DNA of 64,000 bases. It comes from Neobacillus drentensis (GTDB lineage Bacteria > Bacillota > Bacilli > Bacillales > Cytobacillaceae). The notes beneath the pieces were generated by a model, which was given only the letters and a program-made list of their open reading frames with translations, did not search any database and was not told where the DNA came from. This document shows, in pieces, positions 42,777-51,300 of this stretch. Position 1 is the first letter of the stretch. Every line of letters starts with the position of its first letter. The translations under genes were made by a program, and so were the position numbers. The DNA is taken from NCBI RefSeq assembly GCF_021560175.1, contig NZ_CP091110.1, forward strand, positions 2,470,001 to 2,534,000. The letters run 5' to 3'.

Positions 42777-44700
42777 TCTACTTCATAAAGGTCAACAAAT
42801 GATGAACAAGTATTTGGGATTTTTCTTTTTAGCTGTTCTCTTCTTGTGGATTAAAACATATTTAGCGCAATTAACACAGTTTAAATTGGGAATTGATGGC
42901 CCATTTCAGCAGTTCCTATTATTTATTAATCCTCTGGGTTCATCACTTCTTTTTTTAGGACTGGCCCACTTTTTAAAAGGACGGAAAAAGTATATTTGGC
43001 TTATGGTCATCTATTTTTTCTTATCCGCTTTGTTGTACAGCAATATTTTATATTACCGATTCTTTAGTGATTATATTACTTTGCCGACACTGACTCAGAC
43101 AAAAAATGCTGGAGAAATAGGCGGTAGTGTCATTTCTTTATTAAAACCGTATGACTTTTTATTTTTTATTGATTTTATCCTGCTGCTTTTACTACTTTGT
43201 TTCAAATTTGTGAAAATGGAAATGAAAGATTTGAAACGTCGGAAAGTTAGTGCATTCTATTCGCTAACCCTAACTATTCTATGTACGAATATAGGGCTTG
43301 CTGAAATAGACCGTCCTGAATTATTAACGAGAGAGTTTGACCACAATTATTTAATAAAATATATAGGTCTATACAATTACTCCATTAATGATATCGTTCA
43401 AAGCACGAAAGCATCCGCTCAGAGAGTAATGGCTGACAGCAATGATATTACAGAAGTTTATAATTATACAAAATCCAATTATGCTGAACCAAATCCCGAA
43501 TACTTTGGAAAAGGCAAGGGAATGAATGTCATCTATTATCATCTTGAATCCTTCCAGAACTTTTTGATCAATTACAAATTACAGGGTGAAGAGGTAACTC
43601 CATTTTTAAATTCCTTGACCAATGATAAAAATACCCTTTATTTTGATAATTTTTTCCATCAGACATCACATGGTAAAACCTCTGATGCTGAATTTATGCT
43701 GGAAAATTCCTTATACGGGCTGTCACAAGGCTCTGCTTACATGTTAAAAGGCTACAACACCTACCAAGCAGCTCCTGCGATATTAGGACAGAAAGGGTAT
43801 ACCTCGGCCGTCTTTCATGGTAATTCGGGAAGCTTTTGGAACCGTAATATCATTTATAAATCATTTGGATACGATAAGTTTTTTGATTCAAGTTATTATG
43901 CGATGAATCCAGAAGATCTGACAGAGTACGGTTTGATGGATAAACCGTTTATTAAGCAGTCCATGCCGCTTTTAAAAACGTTACAGCAGCCATTTTATAC
44001 GAAACTAATAACCTTGACGAATCATTTTCCATTTCCTATTGATAAAAAAGACGCCACGATCAAACCAGCTTCAACCGGTGTCCCATCTGTTGATTCGTAT
44101 TTTCAAACTGCCCGCTATGCGGATGAAGCTGTAAAGCAGTTTTTTACTGATTTAAAAGAATCTGGATTAGCCGATCATACCATTGTTATTTTATATGGCG
44201 ACCATTATGGGATTTCAAAGGAAAACAATCCAGAAATGGGGAAAATCCTCGGAAAGGAAATAACTCCTTTTGAGAGCACCGGATTACAAAGAGTGCCTTT
44301 ATTCATTCATGTTCCAGGTATAAAGGGAGGGATAAACCACGAATATGGCGGGCAGATTGATGTTCTTCCGACCCTTCTTCACCTGTTAGGGATTGATTCC
44401 AAAGAATATATCCAATTCGGTACTGATTTACTGTCGACCCAGCATGATGACCTGATTCCTTTCCGCAATGGTGACTTTGTTAGCTCGAAAATTTCCGCGA
44501 TCGAAGGAAAGTACTATGACACAGCTACGGGTCAGGAATTAGCTGAGGACCAGTTATCTGAGGCCGGGAAAGACCAGAAAATGGTGGATGAAAAGTTAAT
44601 CCTATCCGATAAAGTCGTAAATGGTGATTTACTTCGTTTCTACTCTCCGAAGGGTTTTATACCCGTAAACCGATCAAATTACCACTATAAAAAAGAGTGA
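42769..44700 (+). CDS. LTA synthase family sulfatase-fold phosphotransferase
   Basis: A 643-residue polytopic enzyme: five N-terminal helices (about 15-185) and a large extracellular sulfatase domain. Active-site residues are Thr304 in GKTSDAE (the nucleophile), Glu260 in YHLESFQ, and Asp478-His479 in LYGDHYG, all matching LtaS. LtaS-type enzymes polymerise glycerol phosphate from phosphatidylglycerol onto a glycolipid anchor. The start overlaps the MFS stop by 8 bp with SD GGAGGAG. Bacillus carries several LtaS paralogues (LtaS, YfnI, YqgS, YvgJ); which one this is cannot be said. A strong terminator ends the unit. Confidence 0.92.
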   Translation: MSNLLHKGQQMMNKYLGFFFLAVLFLWIKTYLAQLTQFKLGIDGPFQQFLLFINPLGSSLLFLGLAHFLKGRKKYIWLMVIYFFLSALLYSNILYYRFFSDYITLPTLTQTKNAGEIGGSVISLLKPYDFLFFIDFILLLLLLCFKFVKMEMKDLKRRKVSAFYSLTLTILCTNIGLAEIDRPELLTREFDHNYLIKYIGLYNYSINDIVQSTKASAQRVMADSNDITEVYNYTKSNYAEPNPEYFGKGKGMNVIYYHLESFQNFLINYKLQGEEVTPFLNSLTNDKNTLYFDNFFHQTSHGKTSDAEFMLENSLYGLSQGSAYMLKGYNTYQAAPAILGQKGYTSAVFHGNSGSFWNRNIIYKSFGYDKFFDSSYYAMNPEDLTEYGLMDKPFIKQSMPLLKTLQQPFYTKLITLTNHFPFPIDKKDATIKPASTGVPSVDSYFQTARYADEAVKQFFTDLKESGLADHTIVILYGDHYGISKENNPEMGKILGKEITPFESTGLQRVPLFIHVPGIKGGINHEYGGQIDVLPTLLHLLGIDSKEYIQFGTDLLSTQHDDLIPFRNGDFVSSKISAIEGKYYDTATGQELAEDQLSEAGKDQKMVDEKLILSDKVVNGDLLRFYSPKGFIPVNRSNYHYKKE

Positions 44701-44721
44701 TCATACAAGACAAAAGTAAAC

Positions 44722-44757
44722 AAAAAATCCTGGCGAAGTAATTTGCCAGGATTTTTT
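44722..44757. terminator. Bidirectional terminator, LTA cassette and corA
   Basis: AAAAAATCCTGGC (44722-44734) pairs perfectly with GCCAGGATTTTTT (44745-44757), a 13-bp stem with tracts on both sides. Confidence 0.9.
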
Positions 44758-44776
44758 AGATGCTTTCCGCTTGCAG

Positions 44777-45733
44777 TTAAAACCATCCCTTTTTTTTAAA
44801 CCAAAGAAACATCGATAATCCAATGATCCCCATTAATCCAAGTGAATAGCCATAGCCATATTTCCATGACAATTCAGGCATATGTTTAAAATTCATTCCA
44901 AAGATTCCTGCGATTAGGGTTAATGGAGCAAAAATAGAGGTCATAATCGTTAGAAATTTCATCACATTATTTGTTTGATGTGAATTGATTGACAGATAAT
45001 TTTCTCGAATGTCTGCTGTTATTTCACGATTCGACATGACCATATCGGAAAGTTTTAAAAGATGGTCATAGATATCAGAGAAATATTCTTTTCTATTGAT
45101 AATATCACTAAGACGATGCGAGTTTAGCATCCGATAAAGCAGGTCACGCATTGGATTAACCGTGTGCATTAAATTAAGTAACATATACCTTGTGTCAAAC
45201 AATTCATTCAATAAATTGTTCATTGGTTTATTATAAGTATTTTCTTCGATTTCATCTAATTTATCTTCAATCCTGTTAATGATCGGGAAGTAATTATCGA
45301 CTATTTTGTCTAGAATCCGATAAAACACATGTAAACTTCCGAATTTATCCACATCATTTTGAGTAGATGCTTCATCCCAAACCTGGGAAACCTCTTTTGA
45401 CGGGTTAAACTGAAACGTCACGATAAATTTCTCGCCAACAAAAAAATCTAACTCTTCTTTTAAGATCTCATTTTCTTTTTCCCGAACAATATGGGTAACA
45501 AAAAATGTATGGTCATCATAGTAATCTAATTTTGGTCTTTGGAGTATTTTATTCAGACAATCTTCAATAGCAAGCGGATGAAAATGAAAAATATCTGATA
45601 GACATTTGTTCTCTTCATCAGTTGGGTCATTTATATCTACCCAAAATCGGCTATATTTCTCAAAATTTAGATTGTGGATGGAGCTATGCTTTTCCAGAAT
45701 ATGTTCTTCAGTAACGCCCAAGAATCTTATCAT
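44777..45733 (-). CDS. corA: CorA-type magnesium/divalent cation channel
   Basis: A 318-residue CorA. The N-terminal two-thirds is the cytosolic funnel, the end has two helices; the pore motif GMNF is followed by KHMPEL, as in the conserved GMN-x-x-x-MPE loop, and the C-terminus is the basic KKKGWF. It imports Mg2+ (or Co2+/Ni2+) down the membrane potential. ATG at 45733 follows SD AAGGA by 8 bases; the ATG 9 bases upstream overlaps it. It is a single gene. The 260 bp upstream hold no gene and no clear Mg riboswitch. Confidence 0.93.
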   Translation of the reverse strand: MIRFLGVTEEHILEKHSSIHNLNFEKYSRFWVDINDPTDEENKCLSDIFHFHPLAIEDCLNKILQRPKLDYYDDHTFFVTHIVREKENEILKEELDFFVGEKFIVTFQFNPSKEVSQVWDEASTQNDVDKFGSLHVFYRILDKIVDNYFPIINRIEDKLDEIEENTYNKPMNNLLNELFDTRYMLLNLMHTVNPMRDLLYRMLNSHRLSDIINRKEYFSDIYDHLLKLSDMVMSNREITADIRENYLSINSHQTNNVMKFLTIMTSIFAPLTLIAGIFGMNFKHMPELSWKYGYGYSLGLMGIIGLSMFLWFKKKGWF

Positions 45734-45957
45734 TTTTAACATCCTTTTTTAACAATAAAAAATTTTTTTATCAACATCAATACACTTACTATATAGGAAT
45801 GACCGGAAAAGAAGAAGATTAAATTTGTCCAATTCCAGATGTTAACGCTAAAAACAACTTTCCCAATAAGAAAGAAACATAACCAGGTTAGTAATGTTAA
45901 GATTATGATTGTCTCGACTGTTCCATCTCCAATTCTGTTGTTCCGATCAATGTAAAA

Positions 45958-45978
45958 GGCATTCCGAGTAGGAATGCC
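45958..45978 (-). terminator. Terminator of the radical SAM gene
   Basis: GGCATTCC (45958-45965) pairs perfectly with GGAATGCC (45971-45978); on the minus strand the stem is followed by TTTT. The rest of 45734-45957 shows no gene. Confidence 0.8.
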
Positions 45979-45995
45979 TCATAGCGTTAGGAAGG

Positions 45996-47180
45996 TTAGA
46001 GAGTAGGTGCTGTTTCTTTGTTGCGCATGGACTGTGGAATGTACACACAGAATGGCTCGCTTTCTAAATAATCACCTGTTACCGCATACGTACGTGAACG
46101 GGAGCCGCCGCACATTTTATTATATTCACAAACGCCGCATTTCCCTTTATAGTTATCAGGCTGACGCAGTTCTTTAAATACTTTTGCCTCACGATAAATC
46201 TCTGCAAGCGGAGTTTCACGAATATTACCGCCGACAATTGGGAGCAAGCCGCTGGGCATTACATCGCCGATATGTGAAACAAAAGCAAATCCATCCCCGT
46301 CGTTAACCCCTTTTGGAGCACGTTTCAAGCCATCGTGCATGGAGGCAAAATCGGTTGTAATGGAATCTTCGTAGTGAATTTCTCCTTTTTCAATTAAATG
46401 ATCCCGGGTTTTTTGCTGTAGGACAACTCGGCGGTAATGCTGAGCAGCCGTTGTTTTAATATCATATGGAGCGGTTTTACTTAACTCATATAACCATCTG
46501 AATACCTTTTCATGTTCAGCAGGTGAGATACATGCATCCATTTGGCCTCTGCCTGTTGGGACAAGCAGGAAAATATACCACATCACTGCCCCAAGCTCGG
46601 CAACTAATTTCGACATCTCCTCAAGAGAGTCATAATTATACCGAGAAATAACGGTGTTGATTTGTAATGGCATCTCGAGTTCATTTAAGTATTTAATTTT
46701 TTCAACTGTTAATTCGAATGAACCTGGAGTTCCGCGGAAATGGTCATGGATGGCTGGAGTAGGTCCGTCTAAGCTAAAGCCCCAGCGTGATAGTCCAACT
46801 TCTTTAAATAGCTGCATTTTTTCTTTTGTTACATTAGCCGTTGCGCTTGGAGTCATCGAGACACGCATACCTTTTTTAATAGCATAATCAGCAAGTTCGT
46901 ATAAATCTTCTCTCATCATACAATCCCCGCCAGTGAATACGAGCATTGGATTATCCATTTCATAGATTTGGTCAATTAGATTGATGCCTTCTTCATGTGT
47001 TAATTCCCTAGGATCAGCGGTAAGCTGAGCGTCTGCCCGGCAATGAACACATTTTAGCTGGCAAGCCCTGGTTACTTCCCAAATTACAATAAAAGGGTTT
47101 TCATCATAATCTATCTTTTTTCCGGCCCCATGTGGATGACCTATGTTTTGTGGGTGTCCCTTACTAATTCCTTGCATCAT
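45996..47180 (-). CDS. Radical SAM/SPASM enzyme (haem-pathway or peptide-modifying type)
   Basis: A protein of about 394 residues. The radical SAM cluster motif CQLKCVHC is near residue 40, followed by VFTGGDCMMR and MTPSATA; the C-terminal SPASM region has CGVCEYNKMCGGSRSRTYA and a last Cys in EPFC, for extra Fe-S clusters. An N-terminal His/Gly-rich leader (GHPQNIGHPHGAG) precedes the fold. The build is like TIGR04053-type proteins and the NirJ/AhbD haem-modifying group. No RiPP precursor peptide was seen next to it, so a haem or cofactor role is likelier, by inference. The start is ATG at 47180 or 47177, both 1-4 bases from a GGTGAT SD. Confidence 0.82.
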   Translation of the reverse strand: MMQGISKGHPQNIGHPHGAGKKIDYDENPFIVIWEVTRACQLKCVHCRADAQLTADPRELTHEEGINLIDQIYEMDNPMLVFTGGDCMMREDLYELADYAIKKGMRVSMTPSATANVTKEKMQLFKEVGLSRWGFSLDGPTPAIHDHFRGTPGSFELTVEKIKYLNELEMPLQINTVISRYNYDSLEEMSKLVAELGAVMWYIFLLVPTGRGQMDACISPAEHEKVFRWLYELSKTAPYDIKTTAAQHYRRVVLQQKTRDHLIEKGEIHYEDSITTDFASMHDGLKRAPKGVNDGDGFAFVSHIGDVMPSGLLPIVGGNIRETPLAEIYREAKVFKELRQPDNYKGKCGVCEYNKMCGGSRSRTYAVTGDYLESEPFCVYIPQSMRNKETAPTL

Positions 47181-47271
47181 TATCACCAAAATTCATAATT
47201 ATTTTCTTACCATTTAAATTGTTTCTATAGTTTTATTATAAATATGCCAATCTCCTTTGGATGAGGGGTTT

Positions 47272-47327
47272 GTTACAATATTTCTACATTCGATTCCAAT
47301 GGCTTATATTATTACAAGAATGTTACA
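47272..47327 (-). promoter_or_regulatory. Two WalR-like boxes in the 360-bp upstream region of the wall hydrolase
   Basis: On the minus strand TGTAAC-N5-TGTAAT (47311-47327) is a full match to the WalR pattern TGTWAH-N5-TGTWAH; TGTAGA-N5-TGTAAC (47272-47288) has one mismatch, in the same direction. WalRK controls wall hydrolases such as lytE in B. subtilis. They lie 216 and 255 bp before the hydrolase ATG. The rest of 47181-47542 shows no gene; a TATAAT on the minus strand near 47235 may serve the radical SAM gene. Confidence 0.5.
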
Positions 47328-47542
47328 ATTTGATGAAGGGAAATGAGTGGAGTTTAAGAGATTTGTAATACAAACCTGATTATCTGTGGATTTTTCGGTA
47401 ATACCTGTTGTCACAATTGATGATTTTTTTTCCATATATGGCAATACCTTTATTGAAAACCATATCTTTGGCAGTACAACCATCTACAGCTCTCTATTAA
47501 GATAAAAGTATTAAAAAACGAATCGAAGGAGAGCTGCCATCT

Positions 47543-48310
47543 ATGAAAAGGCCCTTATTGTCAGCTGTGGCAACTGCAGGCATCTTATTTGCATCTTTTA
47601 GTGGCACTGCGAGTGCACATGAAAATATCTATACCGTCCAATCTGGTGATACGCTCTGGAAAATCTCGCAAGCTAACCAAATATCTGTAATGGACTTAAA
47701 GGCTTGGAATCAGCTTACAAGTGATACACTCTACATTAATCAAAAACTATCATTACTGGCCCCGCACAGCCATGACACCACTTATACGGTGCAAAGCGGG
47801 GACACACTTTGGAAAATTAGTAATCGCTTTAACATTCCTGTCACCCAGCTTAAATCTATTAATAATTTAACATCAGATATGATTAGAGTAGGACAAGTCC
47901 TTAAAGTTCCTACAGCGGATACCACCTTACCTGCTCCACAAACTACGGTTCCAAAAGCACAAATGGTCATGAATGTGGCCAATAAATACATCGGTACACC
48001 CTATTTATGGGGAGGAAACACACCGGCTGGATTTGATTGCAGTGGGTATACAAAATACGTATTTGAACAAGTAGGAATCTCTATTCCTAGGACCGCTGCC
48101 ACGCAGTGGTCAGGCTTAAAAGTAGTTAGTACCCCCATTGCAGGAGATCTTGTATTTTTCGAAACGTATGCACCTGGTCCTACACATGTCGGTATTTATT
48201 TAGGCAATAACAAATTCATACAAGCTGGCTCATCGGGAGTATCAATTGCTGATATGACAAACTTGTATTGGAAACCAAGATATCTTGGCGCACGAACCGT
48301 GTTAAATTAA
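47543..48310 (+). CDS. LysM-NlpC/P60 cell-wall DL-endopeptidase (LytE-like)
   Basis: A 255-residue secreted wall hydrolase. A signal peptide (ASA cut at about 25) is followed by two LysM domains, each YTVQSGDTLWKIS (about 29-72 and 81-124), a Pro/Thr linker and a NlpC/P60 domain with catalytic Cys166 (GFDCSGY) and His215 (THVGIYLG). Such enzymes cut D-Glu-mDAP bonds in stem peptides and allow cylinder-wall growth. LytE of B. subtilis has three LysM; this has two. ATG has SD GAAGGAGAG 9 bases upstream. Two WalR-like boxes lie upstream. Confidence 0.93.
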   Translation: MKRPLLSAVATAGILFASFSGTASAHENIYTVQSGDTLWKISQANQISVMDLKAWNQLTSDTLYINQKLSLLAPHSHDTTYTVQSGDTLWKISNRFNIPVTQLKSINNLTSDMIRVGQVLKVPTADTTLPAPQTTVPKAQMVMNVANKYIGTPYLWGGNTPAGFDCSGYTKYVFEQVGISIPRTAATQWSGLKVVSTPIAGDLVFFETYAPGPTHVGIYLGNNKFIQAGSSGVSIADMTNLYWKPRYLGARTVLN

Positions 48311-48338
48311 TACTTCAAAAATAGGATGTCTTAAAGCG

Positions 48339-48366
48339 AAAGGACCGTTAGAGATGTCCTTTTTAA
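48339..48366 (+). terminator. Terminator of the wall hydrolase gene
   Basis: AAAGGAC (48339-48345) pairs with GTCCTTT (48356-48362), then TTTAAG. Confidence 0.65.
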
Positions 48367-48500
48367 GTTTTCTGAAAATCAGAAAATTAATACTTTAAGA
48401 ATTAGCCGTTTCACTATATACTTATAAAGTGTCTTTTTTTTCTAAATGACTGATGACCTCAAAATCTTCAAAAAATGGAATAGAATGGTTGGAGGCTTAG

Positions 48501-49928
48501 ATGTTAAATTTAACACTATTTCGAGAGATTTTTTATCAATCCCGAATCCCGCAGTTAATAAGTACAATCGATTTTACCATGGTCCAATTTAATCCAGCTT
48601 TTTGTGAGTTTGTTGGCTATTCGTCCGGTGAGCTGGAAAAATTGTCGGTGGAAGAGATTTCTCACCCTGATGACATGATAACCGATACGCGGTTATTTAA
48701 AGAACTATTAGATTATCAAAGAAATGAATATCAGTTTGAAAAGAGGTATATCCACAAGTCAGGTGAAATTAAAACAGGGGTACTAACGGTATCTAGGATC
48801 AAGGAAAAGTTGACGGGTGAGGAGTTTTTACTCGGTCAAGTTCTCGATATCACGGAGAAAAAACAAATGGAGAACGCCCTAAAATATAGAGAGAAAAAAT
48901 ACCGGCTTCTAGCTGAGCATTCTTCTGATATCATCATGTTACATAAAGTTGATTTTACCTGCCTTTATAGTTCTCCTTCCGTTCAAACCTTATTAGGATA
49001 TCAGCCTGAAGAAATGATTGGAAAAAATCCTCTAGAATTTATCCATCCTGACGACCTTATCGAAATAAGAAAACAGCAAATTTGTGCCCAAGTTGAAGAA
49101 ATTAAGCTGATTACCTGCCGTTGTCGTAAGAAGGACGGTTCTTTTATTTGGATTGAATCGACGGTTAAGGCATTGAGTGATCCAGAAACTGGAGAAGTAA
49201 AGGAGATCGTCACGGTTACACGGGATATTGAGCAGCGAATGGAGACGCAGGATCGACTGCGAAAATCTGAAAAATTAGCAGTGGTAGGGCAGATGGCGGC
49301 CGCTGTGGCCCATGAGATTCGAAATCCGTTAACACCCATTAAGGGCTTTATGCAGTTGCTAAATGCAGAAAAAGAAATGAACCCGGTTTATTTAAAAATT
49401 GTTCTTGATGAATTGCATCGAGTGGAGGTCATTATCTCTGAATTTTTGACAATGGCCAAACCACATACGGAAAAATTAACAAATGTTTGTATTGATCAAT
49501 TAGTTGAACAGGTCGTCCAACTGTTAAAACCCGACGCAAATCTGACAAGTAAGGAGTTACATTTTTATGTGGAACGGTCGAATTTATCGATTATGGGTGA
49601 TCCGAATTCGTTAACACAGGTGTTTCTAAATATCATTCAAAATGCGCTCGAGGCAACAGAAAAGAAGGGACAGGTTCATATTAAAGTGATGCCGGAGAGC
49701 ACAGGTGTGACAATCAAAATTAACGATAATGGCTGCGGCATTCCCCGTGAACGATTATCGAAGCTTGGCGAGCCGTTTTACTCAACAAAGGAAAGAGGGA
49801 CAGGCCTTGGTCTCATGACCTGCTACCGAATTGTCGAGGCACATCAAGGAAGGATCAACATTGAAAGTCAAGAAGGAAATGGGACAACCGTTTCCATTTG
49901 GCTCCCCTGTGAATCAATTAACAGCTAA
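48501..49928 (+). CDS. PAS-domain sensor histidine kinase, sporulation-kinase-like
   Basis: A 475-residue soluble kinase with no membrane helices. Two PAS domains (about 11-125 and 133-250, each ending in a PAC-type stretch such as ITVTRDIEQR) are followed by HisKA with His271 (VAHEIRNPLTPIKG) and HATPase_c with NIIQNALEAT, DNGCGIP and GTGLGLMTC. The H box and N box resemble the KinA/KinE group that feeds the Spo0F phosphorelay; there is no cognate regulator nearby, as in that group. Its stop overlaps the convergent gene by 4 bp. No terminator was seen. Confidence 0.9.
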   Translation: MLNLTLFREIFYQSRIPQLISTIDFTMVQFNPAFCEFVGYSSGELEKLSVEEISHPDDMITDTRLFKELLDYQRNEYQFEKRYIHKSGEIKTGVLTVSRIKEKLTGEEFLLGQVLDITEKKQMENALKYREKKYRLLAEHSSDIIMLHKVDFTCLYSSPSVQTLLGYQPEEMIGKNPLEFIHPDDLIEIRKQQICAQVEEIKLITCRCRKKDGSFIWIESTVKALSDPETGEVKEIVTVTRDIEQRMETQDRLRKSEKLAVVGQMAAAVAHEIRNPLTPIKGFMQLLNAEKEMNPVYLKIVLDELHRVEVIISEFLTMAKPHTEKLTNVCIDQLVEQVVQLLKPDANLTSKELHFYVERSNLSIMGDPNSLTQVFLNIIQNALEATEKKGQVHIKVMPESTGVTIKINDNGCGIPRERLSKLGEPFYSTKERGTGLGLMTCYRIVEAHQGRINIESQEGNGTTVSIWLPCESINS

Positions 49929-50275
49929 ATGGCTTGCTGTTGCTCAAAATCTGTTTGTTTTTTGATCATGATCGTATTGTTAAAATAGCTTTTTAATATA
50001 AGCCATTTTGCTGGATAGGAATTAATAAATTCTTCAACGGCTTGTTGGGAATAATAGATGAAATAATCAAATGAGGTATTCGCTTTATGTAAATCATACA
50101 GTAACGCATGGGGAACAGAATAATACTCCTTCAATTGATACGGGTTTAGGGTAACGATCTGAATACTTTGTTCCTCAAGGTGTTTTTTTATGGCTTGTTC
50201 TTGTAAAATACTACTTTCTTCCCTAGTTAGACCTCCAATGGAAATACGGTCATTAATAAAATATATTCCGTTCAT
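49925..50275 (-). CDS. Small protein resembling a serine-recombinase N-terminal fold, catalytic Ser absent
   Basis: A 116-residue protein. Its start IYFINDRISIGG and the following SSILQEQAIKKHLEEQSIQIV resemble the N-terminal strand and helix of serine recombinases (YxRxS, then SLxxQxxxI), with INDRIS where the catalytic Ser would be expected. There is no DNA-binding tail. It may be a non-catalytic descendant with another role. ATG at 50275 has SD GAGAGG 9 bases before it. It is convergent with the kinase. The match is by eye and weak. Confidence 0.55.
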   Translation of the reverse strand: MNGIYFINDRISIGGLTREESSILQEQAIKKHLEEQSIQIVTLNPYQLKEYYSVPHALLYDLHKANTSFDYFIYYSQQAVEEFINSYPAKWLILKSYFNNTIMIKKQTDFEQQQAI

Positions 50276-50541
50276 TGTTATCATCCTCTCAAGTTCCATT
50301 GGTATTGTTATTGACAGGGATAGTTAGAAGTATACTTAGAGAGTGGAGATGATTTTTTGTAGGGGAACAGCTTTTTTCCTTAGTTTTTCCCTAATAATAA
50401 CGTGACACTCACACATTTATTGGTAGTTTTATTCAGAATGAATGCCTCTAAAAGTGCGAATTATAATCTTGGGTTGAATTTTCAATCCATTGATCCAGCA
50501 GGTTGTATTGCATTTGATATCCAAATAATGGAGGTAATGAC

Positions 50542-50904
50542 ATGAACGCTCAACATACGATTACACACGTTTTTCAATGCCGTCAGCTTTCACAGCAGCT
50601 TATTCAGCAGACACAATTAAGTAATCAGCAATACCAACAAATGCTGCAAAACGAGCAGCAAAATGTTCGAATGCTCGAGCAAATGCTGCAAAAAGAAAGA
50701 ATGGCGGTTCAAACGATTCAGCAAAGCTTACAAGGGCATGAGATAGCGATCCAACGATGCCAAGAAGTTATTGCACAGTGTAATCAATTGGAGAGAGAGC
50801 TTGCGGGACAGATGGGGACATATGGATATCAAACAGGTACAAATGTACAGCCTGCTTTCCAAACCCAGACATTCCAACAAAACCAAGTCCCATCATTCCG
50901 CTAA
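50542..50904 (+). CDS. Gln-rich coiled-coil protein of unknown function
   Basis: A 120-residue protein of which about 35% is Gln. Residues 8-95 form a heptad-patterned helix (LSQQLIQQTQL, MLEQMLQKERMAV); three cysteines (CRQL, QRCQEVIAQC) could cross-link it; the C-terminus is a loose Gln/Thr/Tyr tail. Gln-rich short proteins are common among spore coat and crust components, but nothing here proves it. SD GGAGG is 7-8 bases before ATG; a strong terminator follows. Confidence 0.7.
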   Translation: MNAQHTITHVFQCRQLSQQLIQQTQLSNQQYQQMLQNEQQNVRMLEQMLQKERMAVQTIQQSLQGHEIAIQRCQEVIAQCNQLERELAGQMGTYGYQTGTNVQPAFQTQTFQQNQVPSFR

Positions 50905-50907
50905 AGC

Positions 50908-50944
50908 AAAAAAGCGCGCACATTTCGATGTGCGTGCTTTTTTT
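50908..50944 (+). terminator. Terminator of the Gln-rich gene
   Basis: GCGCGCACAT pairs with ATGTGCGTGC (one G-T) around a TTCG loop, with A6 and T7 tracts. Confidence 0.9.
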
Positions 50945-50948
50945 ATTA

Positions 50949-51012
50949 GTTGTGTAAATGGATTCTGTTTAGCCGTCTGGAGCGGAAATCAACATACAAG
51001 ATTAACACAGCC
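50949..51012. mobile_element. Internally deleted copy of the 185-bp MITE-like element
   Basis: The right end, 50971-51012, matches 31008-31049 at 39 of 42 bases with no gap and ends in the same TTAACACAGCC. The left end (TTGTGTAAATGG) looks like a worn copy of the left terminal repeat, joined directly to the right arm, so about 120 bases of interior are missing. Confidence 0.75.
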
Positions 51013-51030
51013 ATTTTGTTAAAAAAATAA

Positions 51031-51046
51031 CCCGGCAAATGCCGGG
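51031..51046 (-). terminator. Orphan hairpin, terminator-like on the minus strand
   Basis: CCCGGCA and TGCCGGG with a 2-base loop; on the minus strand the stem runs into TTATTTTTTT. No annotated minus-strand gene precedes it; only the short frame at 51132-51230 could use it. Confidence 0.5.
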
Positions 51047-51131
51047 CAAATCAAACCTAATCTATATAAAGGGGGGCGGAGGTTAAAGGTTCTTACGAAG
51101 AACCTATTTATATCTTAAAAGATAATTATGA

Positions 51132-51230
51132 CTAAACTATGAAGGAATAATTAATAGTTTTTGAAGTTTTTAATAGATACTCATAGGGTTGAGTTCTGCA
51201 ACAATTCCGACGTAGAAATAAATAAATCAT
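51132..51230 (-). CDS. Possible 32-residue cysteine-containing microprotein
   Basis: An ATG at 51230 opens a 32-residue frame (MIYLFLRRNCCRTQPYEYLL at its start) that ends 86 bases before a minus-strand terminator hairpin. It lacks a recognisable SD, so coding is doubtful; an untranslated RNA ending at the same terminator is equally possible. Apart from it, 51047-51300 holds a small hairpin (AGGTTCTT/AAGAACCT, 51087-51105) and no other gene. Confidence 0.25.
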   Translation of the reverse strand: MIYLFLRRNCCRTQPYEYLLKTSKTINYSFIV

Positions 51231-51300
51231 TCTAGGAATAGCATCCCGCTTAATATAAATAACAATAGTGGATATTTATGCTTAAAAGTGGGGGAAAAGT

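Noticed and set aside
45996-47180. RiPP biosynthesis locus around the radical SAM/SPASM gene
   Set aside because: No precursor-like short frame, peptidase or exporter lies next to it; the neighbours are corA and a wall hydrolase.
47390-47470. c-di-AMP (ydaO-type) riboswitch before the wall hydrolase
   Set aside because: Such leaders are common before NlpC/P60 genes, but I could not find the conserved ydaO sequence blocks here.
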